Assembly (NCBI GenBank): GCA_030762935.1 | Contig: CM060890.1 | Location: forward strand, 148,741,629 to 148,805,628 | From: Hymenopus coronatus | Taxonomy: Eukaryota; Arthropoda; Insecta; Mantodea; Hymenopodidae | Direction of reading: 5' to 3' | DNA length: 64,000 nt | Shown here: positions 10,776 through 20,840 of the stretch, piece by piece | Position numbering within the stretch: the first letter of the stretch is position 1 | Layout of the letters: each line of letters opens with the position of its first letter | The notes under the pieces: generated by a model | What the model was told of the DNA's origin: nothing | Seen by the model: only the letters and a program-made list of their open reading frames with translations | Databases searched by the model: none | Made by a program: the position numbers and the translations under genes

Positions 10776-11492
10776 TCAGTTGTTTCTCAAGTCAAAGCCC
10801 CGATATGAACATACAAATTAAAGGGGGCAAATACGTTTGAGATATGCATACATATTTTAAGATTCAGCCAATAATAGCCAATAATGAAGGATTGTCACAG
10901 GGTGGAAATGCTACCGTTTTGCTGAAGCTAGGATTGCGCACAACCGCCATCTTGTGCCACTACACACTACAATATACACCATACGCAACGTCTGTCAAAT
11001 TTGACCAAGTTTTTGAACAAAGAACAATGGAAGGGGAGAGATCTCTAGTTGAAGGAATATTTATTACAAGTTATTATTAAAACCTTGGTATTATTGCAGT
11101 AAACATCGCGGCAAGGTCATAATTTAATTGCTTATTCTAAAATTATTGTTAATATAACAAAAGACATACATTACGTCATTGGTTTAAAGTTTTAGTAGAA
11201 TGTGTGATGTTAACTTACGATAATTAACATTGTACTGCGAGTGTGAGGAACGCCCTCTATTCTTACGGTTGCGGTAACATAAGTACATAATAATTTCTCA
11301 CGATAGCGGCTGAATGGGCGAGGTTTCTAATAAACCGGAGCAGGTTGCCAATTGTCTTTACCCAAGCTTCTCTAAGCTCTTTCCGAGTTCGAATTCTAAA
11401 ATGTAACAAACAATACAGAGCGTTCTATTGATAATGTATAACACGTTTCACTAAGTATACCACCGAAAAAGCACTTAAATAAGTACACTAAC
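10776..11492. other. Non-repetitive interval, possible THAP intron
   Basis: No member of the dominant repeat family and no recognised transposon. A 78-codon open stretch (plus, 10844-11080) has no known motif. The interval lies downstream (minus strand) of the THAP first-exon donor, so part of it could be that gene's intron. I did not find a second THAP exon (Trp and CxxH block) here. Confidence 0.4.
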
Positions 11493-11578
11493 CTGTGTAT
11501 TGAAACATTTTCTCTTTCCTTGTTTTTGCTTCTTCTATTCGAGAAGCTACAGCCAAACACCACACACGTATTGACCAT
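11493..11578 (-). CDS. THAP-type zinc-finger first coding exon (candidate)
   Basis: The minus strand from ATG at 11578 encodes MVNTCVVFGC followed by a basic SNRRSKNKERENVSIH stretch. This matches the start of THAP domains, DNA-binding C2CH zinc modules that begin M-[VPK]-x-x-C-x4-C and continue to a VSFH-like strand. After 28 codons plus two bases the sequence reads ACAG|GTTAGT, a good splice donor, with GT at 11492-11491. Exon 1 of many THAP genes ends near this point. Beyond the donor the open frame continues 31 codons without THAP features, consistent with intron. The remaining THAP residues (Trp, CxxH, AVPTIF-like end) are not seen in the window. It may be a host THAP gene or the first exon of a P-element-type transposase. 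Confidence 0.5.
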
Positions 11579-11675
11579 TATACTGGTTTAAAACTTACAC
11601 TCTAAATTTACTGCTTAATTGAACTTTAACACCACAAAATCTTATTTTTGTGTACACATTTAACCCACACAAGCC

Positions 11676-11826
11676 ATGCTCTCTCTCCTCTCTCTCCCTC
11701 ACCCCCTCTCTCCCTCTCTCTCTCCCTCACCCCCTCTCTCTCCTCTCTCTCCCTCAACCCCTGTCTCTCCTCTCTCTCCCTCACCCCTCTCTCTCTCCCT
11801 CACCCCCTCTCTCCCTCACCCCTCTC
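11676..11826. repeat. CT-rich tandem tract
   Basis: Irregular CTCTCTCCCTCACCCC repeats. All three plus frames stay open as Ser/Leu/Pro-rich peptides, an artefact of composition. It lies about 100 bp upstream of the minus-strand THAP ATG, where it would read as a GA-rich tract, and directly abuts the helicase remnant. Confidence 0.95.
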
Positions 11827-11828
11827 TT

Positions 11829-11969
11829 GGTCTGAATCTAGAAAATCCATGTTTTTCCCATGGTCAATTATATGTGGCATGTTCACAGGTCGGAAGACCA
11901 TCTGCGTTATTTGTTCTTGCGCCTGATAATAAAACAAGAAATGACATCTATCACAAGATGCTTCACTGA
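11829..11969 (+). pseudogene. Pif1-like helicase C-terminus (Helitron/Helentron-type)
   Basis: The last 46 codons of a Pif1-family helicase are readable without a break and end in TGA: GLNLENPCFSHGQLYVAC, then SQVGRPSALFVLAPDNKTRN, then DIYHKMLH. FSHGQLYVACSRV is helicase motif VI in Pif1 proteins and in the Rep-Hel protein of Helitrons. Here the motif VI arginine of SRV is Gln (SQV), a change expected to disable ATP hydrolysis. Everything upstream is replaced by CT-rich simple sequence, so only a 3' scrap is left. In this context it most likely comes from an autonomous Helitron or Helentron, possibly a relative of the element that mobilises the dominant repeat. A host Pif1 pseudogene is the alternative. 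Confidence 0.75.
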
Positions 11970-12214
11970 AGAGTGCAGCCCATGCACCAAAATACACGGC
12001 CAATAAATAATCATTAAAATACTTGATTTTTTGTATTTATTATCCTAATAAAGATTGAACTTAAGGATTACAGACAGCAGCTGCCACCTGTCGGGTAACA
12101 GCAAATATTTAACTATAGCTGTTCCCGCTAGCGGACGATAAACGGGGATGTTGTTTAGAGCAAGATAATGAGGACTCCAATCAATGTGAATATTCTCAAC
12201 GACACGATTCCCTC
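11970..12214. other. Spacer downstream of helicase relic
   Basis: Contains two AATAAA-type signals (about 12001 and 12049) and a short CCGCTAGCGG palindrome near 12126. If the helicase relic belonged to a Helitron, its 3' terminus should lie here, but I cannot define it. Confidence 0.35.
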
Positions 12215-13200
12215 ACATGGTTAACTCCGCTAAAAGTGTATATCACATAAATTGCCTCTTTTTACGAGATCTACCTTTTTGTGTCGTAAGTTTTTGTATA
12301 TCTCTTACGGTTTGTCAGTTATACAAAAGCCATTTAAAAATTAAGAGAACTTCAGAGAATATTCTTAGAAAGCTAAATAACACATTTTACTTGAGATATA
12401 AATAGCTTTAATATATGGTATTTTAATAAAACTCTTGTGAAGCTTACTTTGGGGTAATGGGGTTTTCTTGAAAATCTTCGTGTTTCATCCTTGGAGAATG
12501 CTGTCTTTAAATAGAAGTTTCGTATTAGCTGACTTCGTTTTCGGGCTATGCTGTTCATAGACACACACATGCGTACCTTTTCTAATACACATGCTGTTTC
12601 AAAAAGACACCAAACGAAGATAGCAGTCGATTACCTTACATTTTGAGTTGTTCGAAACTTGATGTCGCAACTTTCAAACTCCTCTATTTAAAGTTTAATG
12701 TGTGTTTAAAAATCGCACATCTTTGGAATTAGGCAGCGAAGGAACAACGGTTGTCATACGCCATGTAAACAACCTCAGAACGTGTTATACGAAACACATA
12801 ACAAAACCCACATGCTGCGTTTTCCATTGCTAAAGTGACCTGTGCCGCGCCGGCGTGTCTATCAAACCACGCGAATGGGACCTTCACTACCAACCGGCAT
12901 CTCTCTTGGAGTGGGCCAGGCACGTGCCATTTGGTTATGTACGACTGCCTAATCCATGTGTCAAATTTAAAGCTGAAAATTATATTCACGTATCACGTGC
13001 GGTATGACCAACAAGGTCTACATCTTCGTTTGGTGTCGTTTTGAAACATCCTGTATACATATATATATATTATTCAGTGGGTCCAAAAATACATAAATCT
13101 GGTGAAAACTTGGTATCGAACTTTTGCGTGGAATACAATACCTTCTCTATCTATTATGCACATTGTGTGTATATGTGCCTGAGAAAGCAATTATGGATAA
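12215..13200 (-). mobile_element. HINE-like repeat split by a nested MITE
   Basis: The minus-sense body runs 12215-12584 (TCTTACGGTTTGTCAG, ACTTCAGAGAATATTC, ATCTTCGTG, GGGCTATGCTG), stops in ACCTTTTCTAAT, and resumes after 13059 with ATTCAGTGGGTCC, TGGTATCGAACTTTT and CCTTCTCTATC. The two halves join correctly against other copies once the insert at 12590-13054 is removed. Confidence 0.8.
12590..13054. mobile_element. 465-bp MITE with TIRs, 5-bp target duplication
   Basis: Left end CATGCTGTTTCAAAAAGACA followed by CCAAACGAAGAT. The right end is the inverse (ATCTTCGTTTGG TGTCGTTTTGAAACATCCTG). Flanks ATACA (12585-12589) and ATACA (13055-13059) are a candidate target-site duplication. No transposase coding was recognised inside. 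A CAGGATGTTCC end at about 1837 looks related. Confidence 0.75.
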
Positions 13201-14248
13201 TCAGATTTTATCTATCAAACTTTGCAAAGAAACAGAATTTCAATATTCGTTTCGAAACAATTCCTTTCAGTTATATAAGAAATCATTACAGAGTGAAAAA
13301 GTAACCTTTTGCACTGCCATGTTGTGTTCTTTGTGATGACGAGGAAAAGCAAGGACCGTGACATCAGCCAGTTACGTGAACATGATGCAAACGTTTTTAC
13401 TAATGAAAGTACACGATTTTCATGTTTTCAACGAGATAAAGTCGCTAGCTACGGGGACGAAACCTGACTTTGTACGAAACAAATCTTCTCCATTAAACGC
13501 AAAATCACCTGGCCACCAAGATGCTCAGATTTGACTATGTCCGATTTCTCCTTATGAGGTTAATATCGCATAGGAAATATTGAAACGCTAACGGCCAATG
13601 TTCTTCTGGATGTTTTGCATTGCTGTATATACAACTTGAGGCCGAGGGCCACATCTAATAAAAACAATGTTCATAAACTGCAAGTTGTACAAAAGGCACA
13701 AAAAGAAGCCGGCACTGTCTTGCTCCGTACACCGCATTCCTTACCGTTTTAGGGTACTTTATTACGTCATGTTTTTATTTTATTGGCTGATACTGCCACC
13801 TTGTTCTAGATGGAACCAATAGAGCATACCTATGCTGGGTTTGTCAACTCATTCGCTAATAAGAATAGCCAGCTCCCTCAACTGGAAGTGAGGTTAGGTA
13901 ACGTGTACTGCAACAGTAAGCTACAACCTTCCCCAATTAGAGCGGCCAGCGGATATCAGAACACACGCCCTAGAAATTCCCTACACACAATCAGAAATTC
14001 GATGTCTAATACTATTTGTGCTCTATGTACAAAATAAGTTTCTCCGCAGAGCTTCAAATGTACAGCTTCAACACCAACTTCCAATAGAACGCTATATGAA
14101 GACATTCTTCAACAACGTTACTGGTGTTCAAGCATTCAACCTGCATATCAAAACTACACACAAAAGAAAACTACCACAACATTTCTTAGTCAGTGACACA
14201 GAGGACTCCTGCTAATAATTATTCATAAAGTTCATGACTATGTACTTT
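13201..14248. other. Mixed interval with weak coding remnants
   Basis: Apart from the Tc1-like scrap at 13440-13640, this stretch has two overlapping open frames (13810-14037 and 14018-14215, plus). The second contains QNKFLRRASN, which faintly recalls a LINE ORF2 C-terminus, but I cannot place it. The rest shows nothing recognisable. Confidence 0.35.
13440..13640 (+). pseudogene. Tc1/IS630-like transposase scrap
   Basis: The plus frame reads TWPPRCSDLTMSDFSL followed by a stop where WGY would be, then NIETLTANVLLDVLH. WPPRSPDLTPSDFFLWGY is the third-acid motif of insect Tc1-like transposases. The motif survives with point changes and a stop; no other domain is recognisable. Confidence 0.65.
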
Positions 14249-15138
14249 CATTTTTACTTTCTCTATACGTACCATGTACATAGTGTATAGAGAAGGTATT
14301 GCATTCCACCAAAAAATGCGATACCGAGATTTCACCGGAAATATGCTTTTAAGTTCCCCTGTATCAACAAAAAAGCATTTTCACAAAAAGGTCCGTGTGT
14401 GTGTGTGTGTGTGTGTCCGTGTGTTAGTGTGTCCGTGTGTCTCTGAACACGATAACTCAAAAAAGAAAAGTCGGTAAAATACCAAACTTGGCATTTAAGT
14501 TTAGTATTTTCCAGGGATGCGAGACGAAGATTTTGAGAAAAATCCCCCCACCCCTAGCTACCCTTTACATGGAAGTTTTTTCGAAATTTTTGAGTTTCGC
14601 AAAAATGGCTCTAATGATTTTGATTAAAAGATCATACATTAAAGTTATTTACCCGACAGACAAAATGTATGTTGAATTTTCTGGGAATAGCTTGTGAAGA
14701 CTACTTTACTCAGGACTAATTTTACGGAACTTTGCATAACTACTAAACCGTAAGACTTATATAAAAACTAACTAAACAAGAAATATAGAACACGTTAAAA
14801 CACAATTTATGTTACATATTTTTCGTGGAATTGATCGTTTTTGAGATATTCCTTGATATTGGTTTCAGCTATGATAACTTACTTTTCTCATATAGAAATT
14901 AGTCAACTGCTGTCCATACAAACAAAGGAACTTCAGTCACATACCAACCAGCTTTTGACTATCACTTTAACCTATGGTACTCCCTTATTTCGCTCCTACT
15001 TACAAGGAAGCAAGTAATAAGGCTATTTCTGCTAATTTTTTTCTCGATTAGCATGAAGTAAATAGAGGCATAAACTCTTTAACAATAATTTAATGCAGAG
15101 TTGTAGAGAGAGTCATGTGAATGGAACACATCACATTT
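14249..15138 (+). mobile_element. HINE-like repeat, reference full-length copy
   Basis: Best complete plus-sense example, about 890 bp. The 5' ATIR TTTTACTTTCTCTA is at 14250. The 5' hairpin dyad is CCATGTACATAG. Then come ACCGGAAATATG, (GT)n at about 14395-14415, ATAACTCAAAAA, the palindrome region ACCAAACTTGGCATTTAAG (14490-14510), AAATCCCCCCACCCC, the GATTTTGATTAAAAGATC block and ACCGTAAGA. Inverted GTAGAGAGAGT lies near 15103, followed by hairpin CATGTGAATGGAACACATC, then ACATTTTT. No open frame is conserved among copies, so the element is non-autonomous. Its order of ATIR, microsatellite, complementary ATIR and 3' hairpin is the Helentron/HINE plan. Confidence 0.92.
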
Positions 15139-15445
15139 TTCATATTAATGTTATTATTGTTATTATACTTACATTGAATCGTAACATTATTTGTAAAGTT
15201 ATATTATCATGTCTGTACTGATAAGTATTTCTGTTTATGTTAGAGGAACCAACCTCAAATGTTAATGTATTTAAAGTTTCTGTTATTTGAATAGCAAAAC
15301 TGTGCATCTGCCAACAATAAAATTTAAAAAACAACAAAAATAATTGCCATTGTGTTATTCTGATTAACCGTTAGATCGGATCGAAATAAGAAAGCCACAC
15401 ATGTGAGGGCACAGATTTATACACCAGCAACTTGATCAAATTAAA
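15139..15445. other. Spacer between two opposed repeats
   Basis: AT-rich, no gene or element recognised. It begins with a short ATTATTGTTATT run and contains one AATAAA (about 15319). Confidence 0.4.
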
Positions 15446-16312
15446 AAATCTGATGTGTTCCATTCACATGACTTTCCCTACATCTCTGCGAAAAATTAGT
15501 ATTAAAAAGATTATGCTTCTATTTACTTCATGCTAATCGAGAAAATATTAGCAGATATATTCTTATTACTTGCTTCCTTGTAAGTAGAAGCGAAATAAGG
15601 GAGTACCATAGGTTAAAGTGATAGTCAAAAGTTGGTTGCTATATCACTGAAGTTTGTATGGCAGCAGTTGACAAATCCCCGTATGAGAAAAGTATGTTTT
15701 TAAAGCTGAAACCGAAAACAAGGAATATCTCAAAAACGATCAACTCCACGAAAAGTATATATATATATACTTATGTTATATATGTAACATAAATTGTGTG
15801 TTTTAACGTGCTCAACATTTTTTGTGTGGTAAGTTTTTGTCCATCTCATACGGTTTAGCAGATATACAAAATTCCGTAAAATTCATTCAGAATAAAGTAG
15901 TCTTCGGAGGTTATTCCCAGAAAATTTAAGATATACATTTTATTTGTCAGATAAATATCTACTATATATAGTATTTTAGTCAAAATCATTAGAGCCATTT
16001 TTGAGCAAATCAAAATTTTCGAAAAATGTTCCATATAAAGGGTAGTTGGGGTGGGGGATTTTTTTTCAAAATCTTCGTGTTGCATCCCTGGAAGATAATA
16101 AGCTTAAATACCAAGTTTGGTATTTTACCGACTTTTCGTTTTCGTTTTTGAGTTATTGTGTTCACACACACAGGACCTTTTCGTGAAAATGCTTTCTTTG
16201 GCTACAGGGGGTCCTGAAACATATATTTCCGATGAAATCTCGGTATCGAAATTTTGGGTGGAGTGCAATACCTTCTCTATACACTATGTACATAGTACGT
16301 GTAGAGAAAGTA
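15446..16312 (-). mobile_element. HINE-like repeat, full length
   Basis: 3' hairpin TGTGTTCCATTCACATG at about 15451, ATIR with one change (ACTTTCCCTAC), a small TA microsatellite at 15757-15775, only a trace of CA repeat, and 5' end GTAGAGAAAGTAAG. It joins the next minus copy with no spacer. Confidence 0.9.
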
Positions 16313-17122
16313 AGAATCTAATGTGTACCATTCACTTGATGTTCTCTAGCTGTTCGGTAAACAAACCTTTTATTCAAAACTTTAATCTGTTATCTGCACC
16401 ATGATAATCATAATAAACATAAGTACAATTAGCTCCTTGTAAGTAGAAGAGAAATAACGAAATGCACAGCCTAACGCGATAGTCTCGTCCTTTAAACGCC
16501 GGTCGCTATGTGAAACAATTGAACTTCCAATCTCTTTGCTTGCCAGGAGTAAATGAACGAGGAACGAGAAGAAAGATGTCTTCCCGTTTGAAAAAAGTTT
16601 AAGTGGCTAAACTTGAAAACAATAATCCGGAATATTTTGAAAACTGTTAACTCTACAATAAAAGTATATGACATAAATTGTGTGTTTTAATGAGACCTAC
16701 ATTTTTGTGTAGCAAGTTTTTGTATATTTCTTACAGTTTGCCAGTTTTACAAAACTCACCCAGAACTAATAGGTCTTTAAAGACTATTTCCAGAAAATTC
16801 AAGATATACATTTCGTTTCCGATAAAAATATCTTAAATATGAGATATTTTAATGAAAATCGTTAGAGCCATTTTTGAGAGAATCAAAATGTTTGAAAAAT
16901 GTTCCTTGAAAGTCTTCGTGTGGCATCCTGGAGGATATCACAATTGAGTACCAAGTTTGTTATTTAATGGGCTTTTCATTTTGAGCTATGCTGTCCACAG
17001 ACGCAAACGGACCTTCTAAAAATGATTTTTTTAGATTCAGGGGATCTCACAACATGTATTTCCGGTGAAATAGCGGTATCGAATTTATGGGTGCCATACA
17101 GTATGCACGCAGAGAAAGTAAA
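16313..17122 (-). mobile_element. HINE-like repeat, subfamily B, tandem with previous
   Basis: The 3' end is TGTGTACCATTCACTTGATG, then TTCTCTAGCTGTTCG in place of CTCTACATCTCTGC. This AGCTGTTC variant defines a second subfamily, also seen at 29931 and 36230. It ends GCAGAGAAAGTAAAAAT. Confidence 0.85.
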
Positions 17123-17834
17123 AATAAGATCATTAAAGTGTATTTTATGTTTGGTTGGAATATGAAGTAGAGGTTTTGTTGCCTGGGAAGTATCACTGAT
17201 TGTTATAATGTAGAGAAAGGAAAACGTGTTCCAATGGTACAATAGAACCGTGTTTCATAGACACACACTGCCAGACTGTTACGCGAGCAACAGCAGCAAC
17301 AAAACCGTACGAAATATCAAAGAAATTATGATAAAGGACACAGAAATATGGACGCTGGACTGGAGCTCGTACGGAAATGAAACTCATACGCGACGCGGCA
17401 ATAAATTTTTTTGTAAAGCTAGATCGTGTGTATCATATTTGCTCGCGCAATAAAGTGCGCCCGACCAGCATTACTTATTTCTGCTTCTGACGTCCACCGG
17501 GGCCTACAAGCAACAGAGTGTTATCAGAAGATTAGATATTTTCAGTAAATCATTTTTATATTTGCGCGGCTCAACACAGCGCGCGCGCTACATAAGGGAG
17601 ACGCAGATACCCATCGACAGATCCACCAGATAAAACACTTGCTATCTTTTTAACTGCCTTTATTTGTTTCCTGCCTAAACGATTAATTTTTACTGTCGAT
17701 GAGCTTTTAATTCTGGTTCCTTGTGCAATACTGTCATAAGTCTTCACGAGTTGTAGCACGGAAACCATCCTAAAGTATACTCATAAACAACGATTCTGAG
17801 GAACACTACAAGCTTTCAAATTCTTGTTTAACTG
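17123..17834. other. Unclassified, GC-richer interval
   Basis: Contains an open minus frame of 65 codons (17768-17571; begins MVSVLQLVKTYDSIA and has a basic KINRLGRKQIKAVKK stretch). Its codons look coding-like and a possible donor TCTG|GTGGAT lies inside it, but no family is recognised. A GCGCGCGC run is at about 17579-17588. Otherwise nothing. Confidence 0.3.
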
Positions 17835-18155
17835 AGATTCTCTATGACGTATAGACAAGGTGTTGTACTTCACCGGAAATACATGTATTGAGGCACCTAA
17901 ATGCAAAAATAATAAAGCTTTTTTAGAAAAGGTTCGTGCGTGTATGTGTGTGAGAGAGAGAGAGAGGGAGAGAGATACTGCCTGACTCAATTGGTATTTA
18001 AGTTAAACATCTTACACATATTTTCGGAAAATCCCCCACACACAACTACCGTAACGCTTTTCGAACATTTTTTATTTTCTCAAAAGTAGCTCCAACAGAT
18101 TTGTTTCATATATTTTAATGAAACGCGAAATGTATTTTCTGCGATCAGTCCCAGA
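17835..18155 (+). mobile_element. HINE-like 5' half, diverged
   Basis: TTCTCTATGACGTATAG, ACCGGAAATACATG, then a GT tract that has become (GA)n at 17949-17974, ATCCCCCACACAC and ends in the CCAGAAG block. No 3' half. Confidence 0.75.
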
Positions 18156-19066
18156 AGACGTCACCATTCTGATACACTTTTGTTTTACTGAAGAAATTGC
18201 TGCGGTTTACTGCCCCATGTGATGGGAGCCAAGTATACAACGTTTTAATACTCCACGTTTTGCGTGTGACTGTTTTACACCCCGTTGTCTCTGGACTCAC
18301 TCCACTACCACGTACCTTGTTTTGAAGATCCACTACCGTTGGTTGCCTCCGGCGTAGCTCAGTCTGCACGAAGATTCACTCGCTCGGGTCGTAACGGCAA
18401 TGAGGGCAGCTTGGGAGCGGTCTTGCCAAATAGCACACGCTATTGACTAGCACTTTGCTTTACAATCTAGCTAATTGTGACTAGTTCTAGGAGCTCTGTC
18501 GACGTAACTGACTACTTGCACACCGTACAACAATCTTACAAAGAGCATGCACCTTGAACTTAGTGGTGAGTGTTCTCAACAGTAATGACCTCAAGTGACC
18601 GGCTGACGCCCGAAAGCGATTACACATACATAGCGACTGCGTGTATGTAACAGTGCCCTGACATCATACAATCTTCTACTTATATAGCAGACTTACTGTC
18701 ACGATTGCTGCTTTCTGATTGGTCAGAAAGACCGCCAACTTGGCGTCGAGGTAGCCAATAATGCATCATTCTTTACCCACAACTCCCACGGGACTATCAT
18801 CACTCAATGGAAAAAAAAGCTCATTTCTCTACATTTCTGTTCTCCACCCGGTTGCGTCGTCACTTATTTCTCTATTGCACGCACATGAACCAGAGTACGT
18901 GACCAACAATACAGTTCCTTTTCACAAAGAGCCTTCCCCTTTTCAATAGCCAAGTTTGGAAAACAACTTTGAACTGAGCTTACAAAAGCTAGCTTTACAC
19001 TTCTAAATAGATACATGATTAGCAATTAACACTTTAAAATACATTAAATAATTGACAACTGACGGA

Positions 19067-19100
<34 letters not shown>

Positions 19101-19179
19101 GTAATCCCAGAGTAGCGAGGCCGACTAACGCTCTCAAAATAACAAAAACTTACTACACAAAGCTAGTTTTAAGATTAAT
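18156..19179. other. Unclassified interval with (AAT)n
   Basis: About 1 kb without HINE-like DNA. An (AAT)n microsatellite lies at about 19066-19101. At 18348-18364 a GGCGTAGCTCAGTCTGC stretch resembles a pol III box A, but no matching box B follows, so no tRNA is called. Confidence 0.4.
19066..19101. repeat. (AAT)n microsatellite
   Basis: About 12 consecutive AAT units. Confidence 0.95.
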
Positions 19180-19590
19180 TCTACTTATGTTTATCTTGAT
19201 TAGCATGATGTCGATAACAGATTAATGCTTTGAATAAAAGGCTTGTTTACTGAACAGCTAGAGAAAACCATGTGAATGGAACACATTAGATGTTTCCCTT
19301 CTACTTAAAGGAAGCAAGTAATAAAACAATTTCTGTCAATGTTTATCTTGATTATATAAACAAATTAATGTTTTGAATAAAATGTTTGTTTACTGAACAG
19401 CTGGAGGACATCATGTGAATGGAACACATCAGATGTTTCCCTTCTACTTAAAGGAAGCAAGTAATAAAACAATTTCTGTTAATGTTTATCTTGATTATAT
19501 AAAGTACATAGAAGAATAAGCTTTTTAACAATAGTCTGTTACAGAGATGTAGAGAATGTCATGTGAATGCAGCATATCAGATATTTCATA
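19180..19590 (+). repeat. HINE-like 3' ends in tandem (about 147-bp units)
   Basis: Three successive 3' termini with hairpins at about 19268-19286, 19412-19430 and 19558-19576 (the last degenerate). The first two share the unusual TTTACTGAACAGCTGGAG sequence and each is followed by CAGATGTTTCCCTTCTACTT or its variant. The unit runs from the TTCTACTT block to the 3' end. Confidence 0.85.
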
Positions 19591-19608
19591 TTTTTGTTTA
19601 AATTCCGT

Positions 19609-19732
19609 TCTCTATCACGAATATACAATGTACTGAGTACTAGAGAAGGTGTTGTATTCCACCGCAAAATTCGACACCGATGTTTCACCGGAAATATACG
19701 TATTTTAAGAATCGCTGAACAAATAAATTAAA
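19609..19732 (+). mobile_element. HINE-like 5' end fragment
   Basis: TTCTCTATCACG, a GTACTGAGTACTAGAG dyad and ACCGGAAATATACG, then cut by the start of a minus-sense copy. Confidence 0.75.
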
Positions 19733-20376
19733 ACATCTGCTGTGTTCCATTCACATGACTTTCTCTACATCTCTGTAACAAAATATTGTTAAAAAACTTA
19801 TTCTTCCATTTACTTCATGATAATCCAGATAAACATTAACAGAAATTGTTTCATTACTTGCTTATAAGTGGAAGGGAATTAAGGGAATACACTAGGCTAA
19901 ACCGATAGTCAAATGTTTTAAAATGTGGGACTGACAGCGTTTCTTTGCGTAGCCAGGTGTTGACAAGTTTGAGAAAAGAATGTTAAAACTGAAAGCAATA
20001 AGAAGGAATATCTTCTGTGTGTTTCTGTACATTTGCTGTGCAGTAAGCTTCTGTCTGCTAGTTACGCGAAATCCAAATAACATCCATCCTTAGTAAAAGG
20101 TCTTTAGACGCTCGTCCCACAAAATTCAACATATACACTTTATTTTTCATGTAAGTATCTTTAATGTACGCTATTTTAATTCGAATCCTTAGAGCCATTA
20201 TTGAGAAAATCAAATTTTTCGCAAAATTTTCCATGTAATTGGTTGTTGGGAGTGAGGGGATTTTCTTGAAAATCTTCGTGTCCCATCCTTTCAAGATATT
20301 GAACTCAAATACAAAGTTTGGTATTTATGGACTTTTCATTTTTGAGCTATTCTGTCTACAGACACACTCACATATG

Positions 20377-20407
<31 letters not shown>

Positions 20408-20534
20408 TTTTTTTTTTTTTTGATTCAGGGGTCCAAAACATATATCCGGTCATATCTTGGTATTGAATGTTTGGGTGCAATAGAATATCTTCTCTATACA
20501 CTTTGTACACAGTACGTGTAGAGAAAGTAAAAAA
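19733..20534 (-). mobile_element. HINE-like repeat, full length
   Basis: 3' hairpin and ATIR at 19742-19768. The element's usual CA tract is replaced by (ATT)n followed by T16 at about 20379-20421. The 5' end is GTACGTGTAGAGAAAGTAAA at 20511-20530 with an A-run after it. Confidence 0.88.
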
Positions 20535-20840
20535 AAAAAACTCGTGATGTTAGCAGAGTTCCTTCTCCTCCCCAATCCCCCCTCCCCCGGATTGATGCTG
20601 TCCAGGACAAAACCCTCACTCGAAAGCAAAAATCGCGTATCGGTCGCTTAAATACTCAAGTTTGCATTTATATTTAGTAGCTTGCAAGATTGATGGCGCC
20701 TAGGGAGTGGTCCGGGTTCCATCCCAAGTGTTCGGAGTTGTGGTGAACGATGCTGCGTCTGGGCGGCTTATCTCCTGGTCCCCCGCCACTCATTCCACCA
20801 ATTGCTCCATCATCACTCTCTTATCACCCATTTCGCTTAC
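20535..20840 (+). other. Possible SINE head upstream of 135-bp array
   Basis: Contains GGTCCGGGTTCCATCCC (about 20709-20725), a T-arm/box-B-like sequence, followed by a pyrimidine-rich CCCCCGCCACTCATTCC body. It leads directly into the array, which may be the amplified body of this element. Confidence 0.4.

Noticed and set aside
11648..11969. A Ser/Leu/Pro-rich protein of over 90 residues fused to the helicase end
   Set aside because: The N-terminal part is the CT-rich simple repeat, open in all three frames. Only the last 46 codons are protein-like.
17571..17768. A possible host exon on the minus strand (MVSVLQLVKTYDS...)
   Set aside because: No family match, weak donor, no supporting acceptor or neighbour exon. 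Mentioned in the interval note but not called as a gene.
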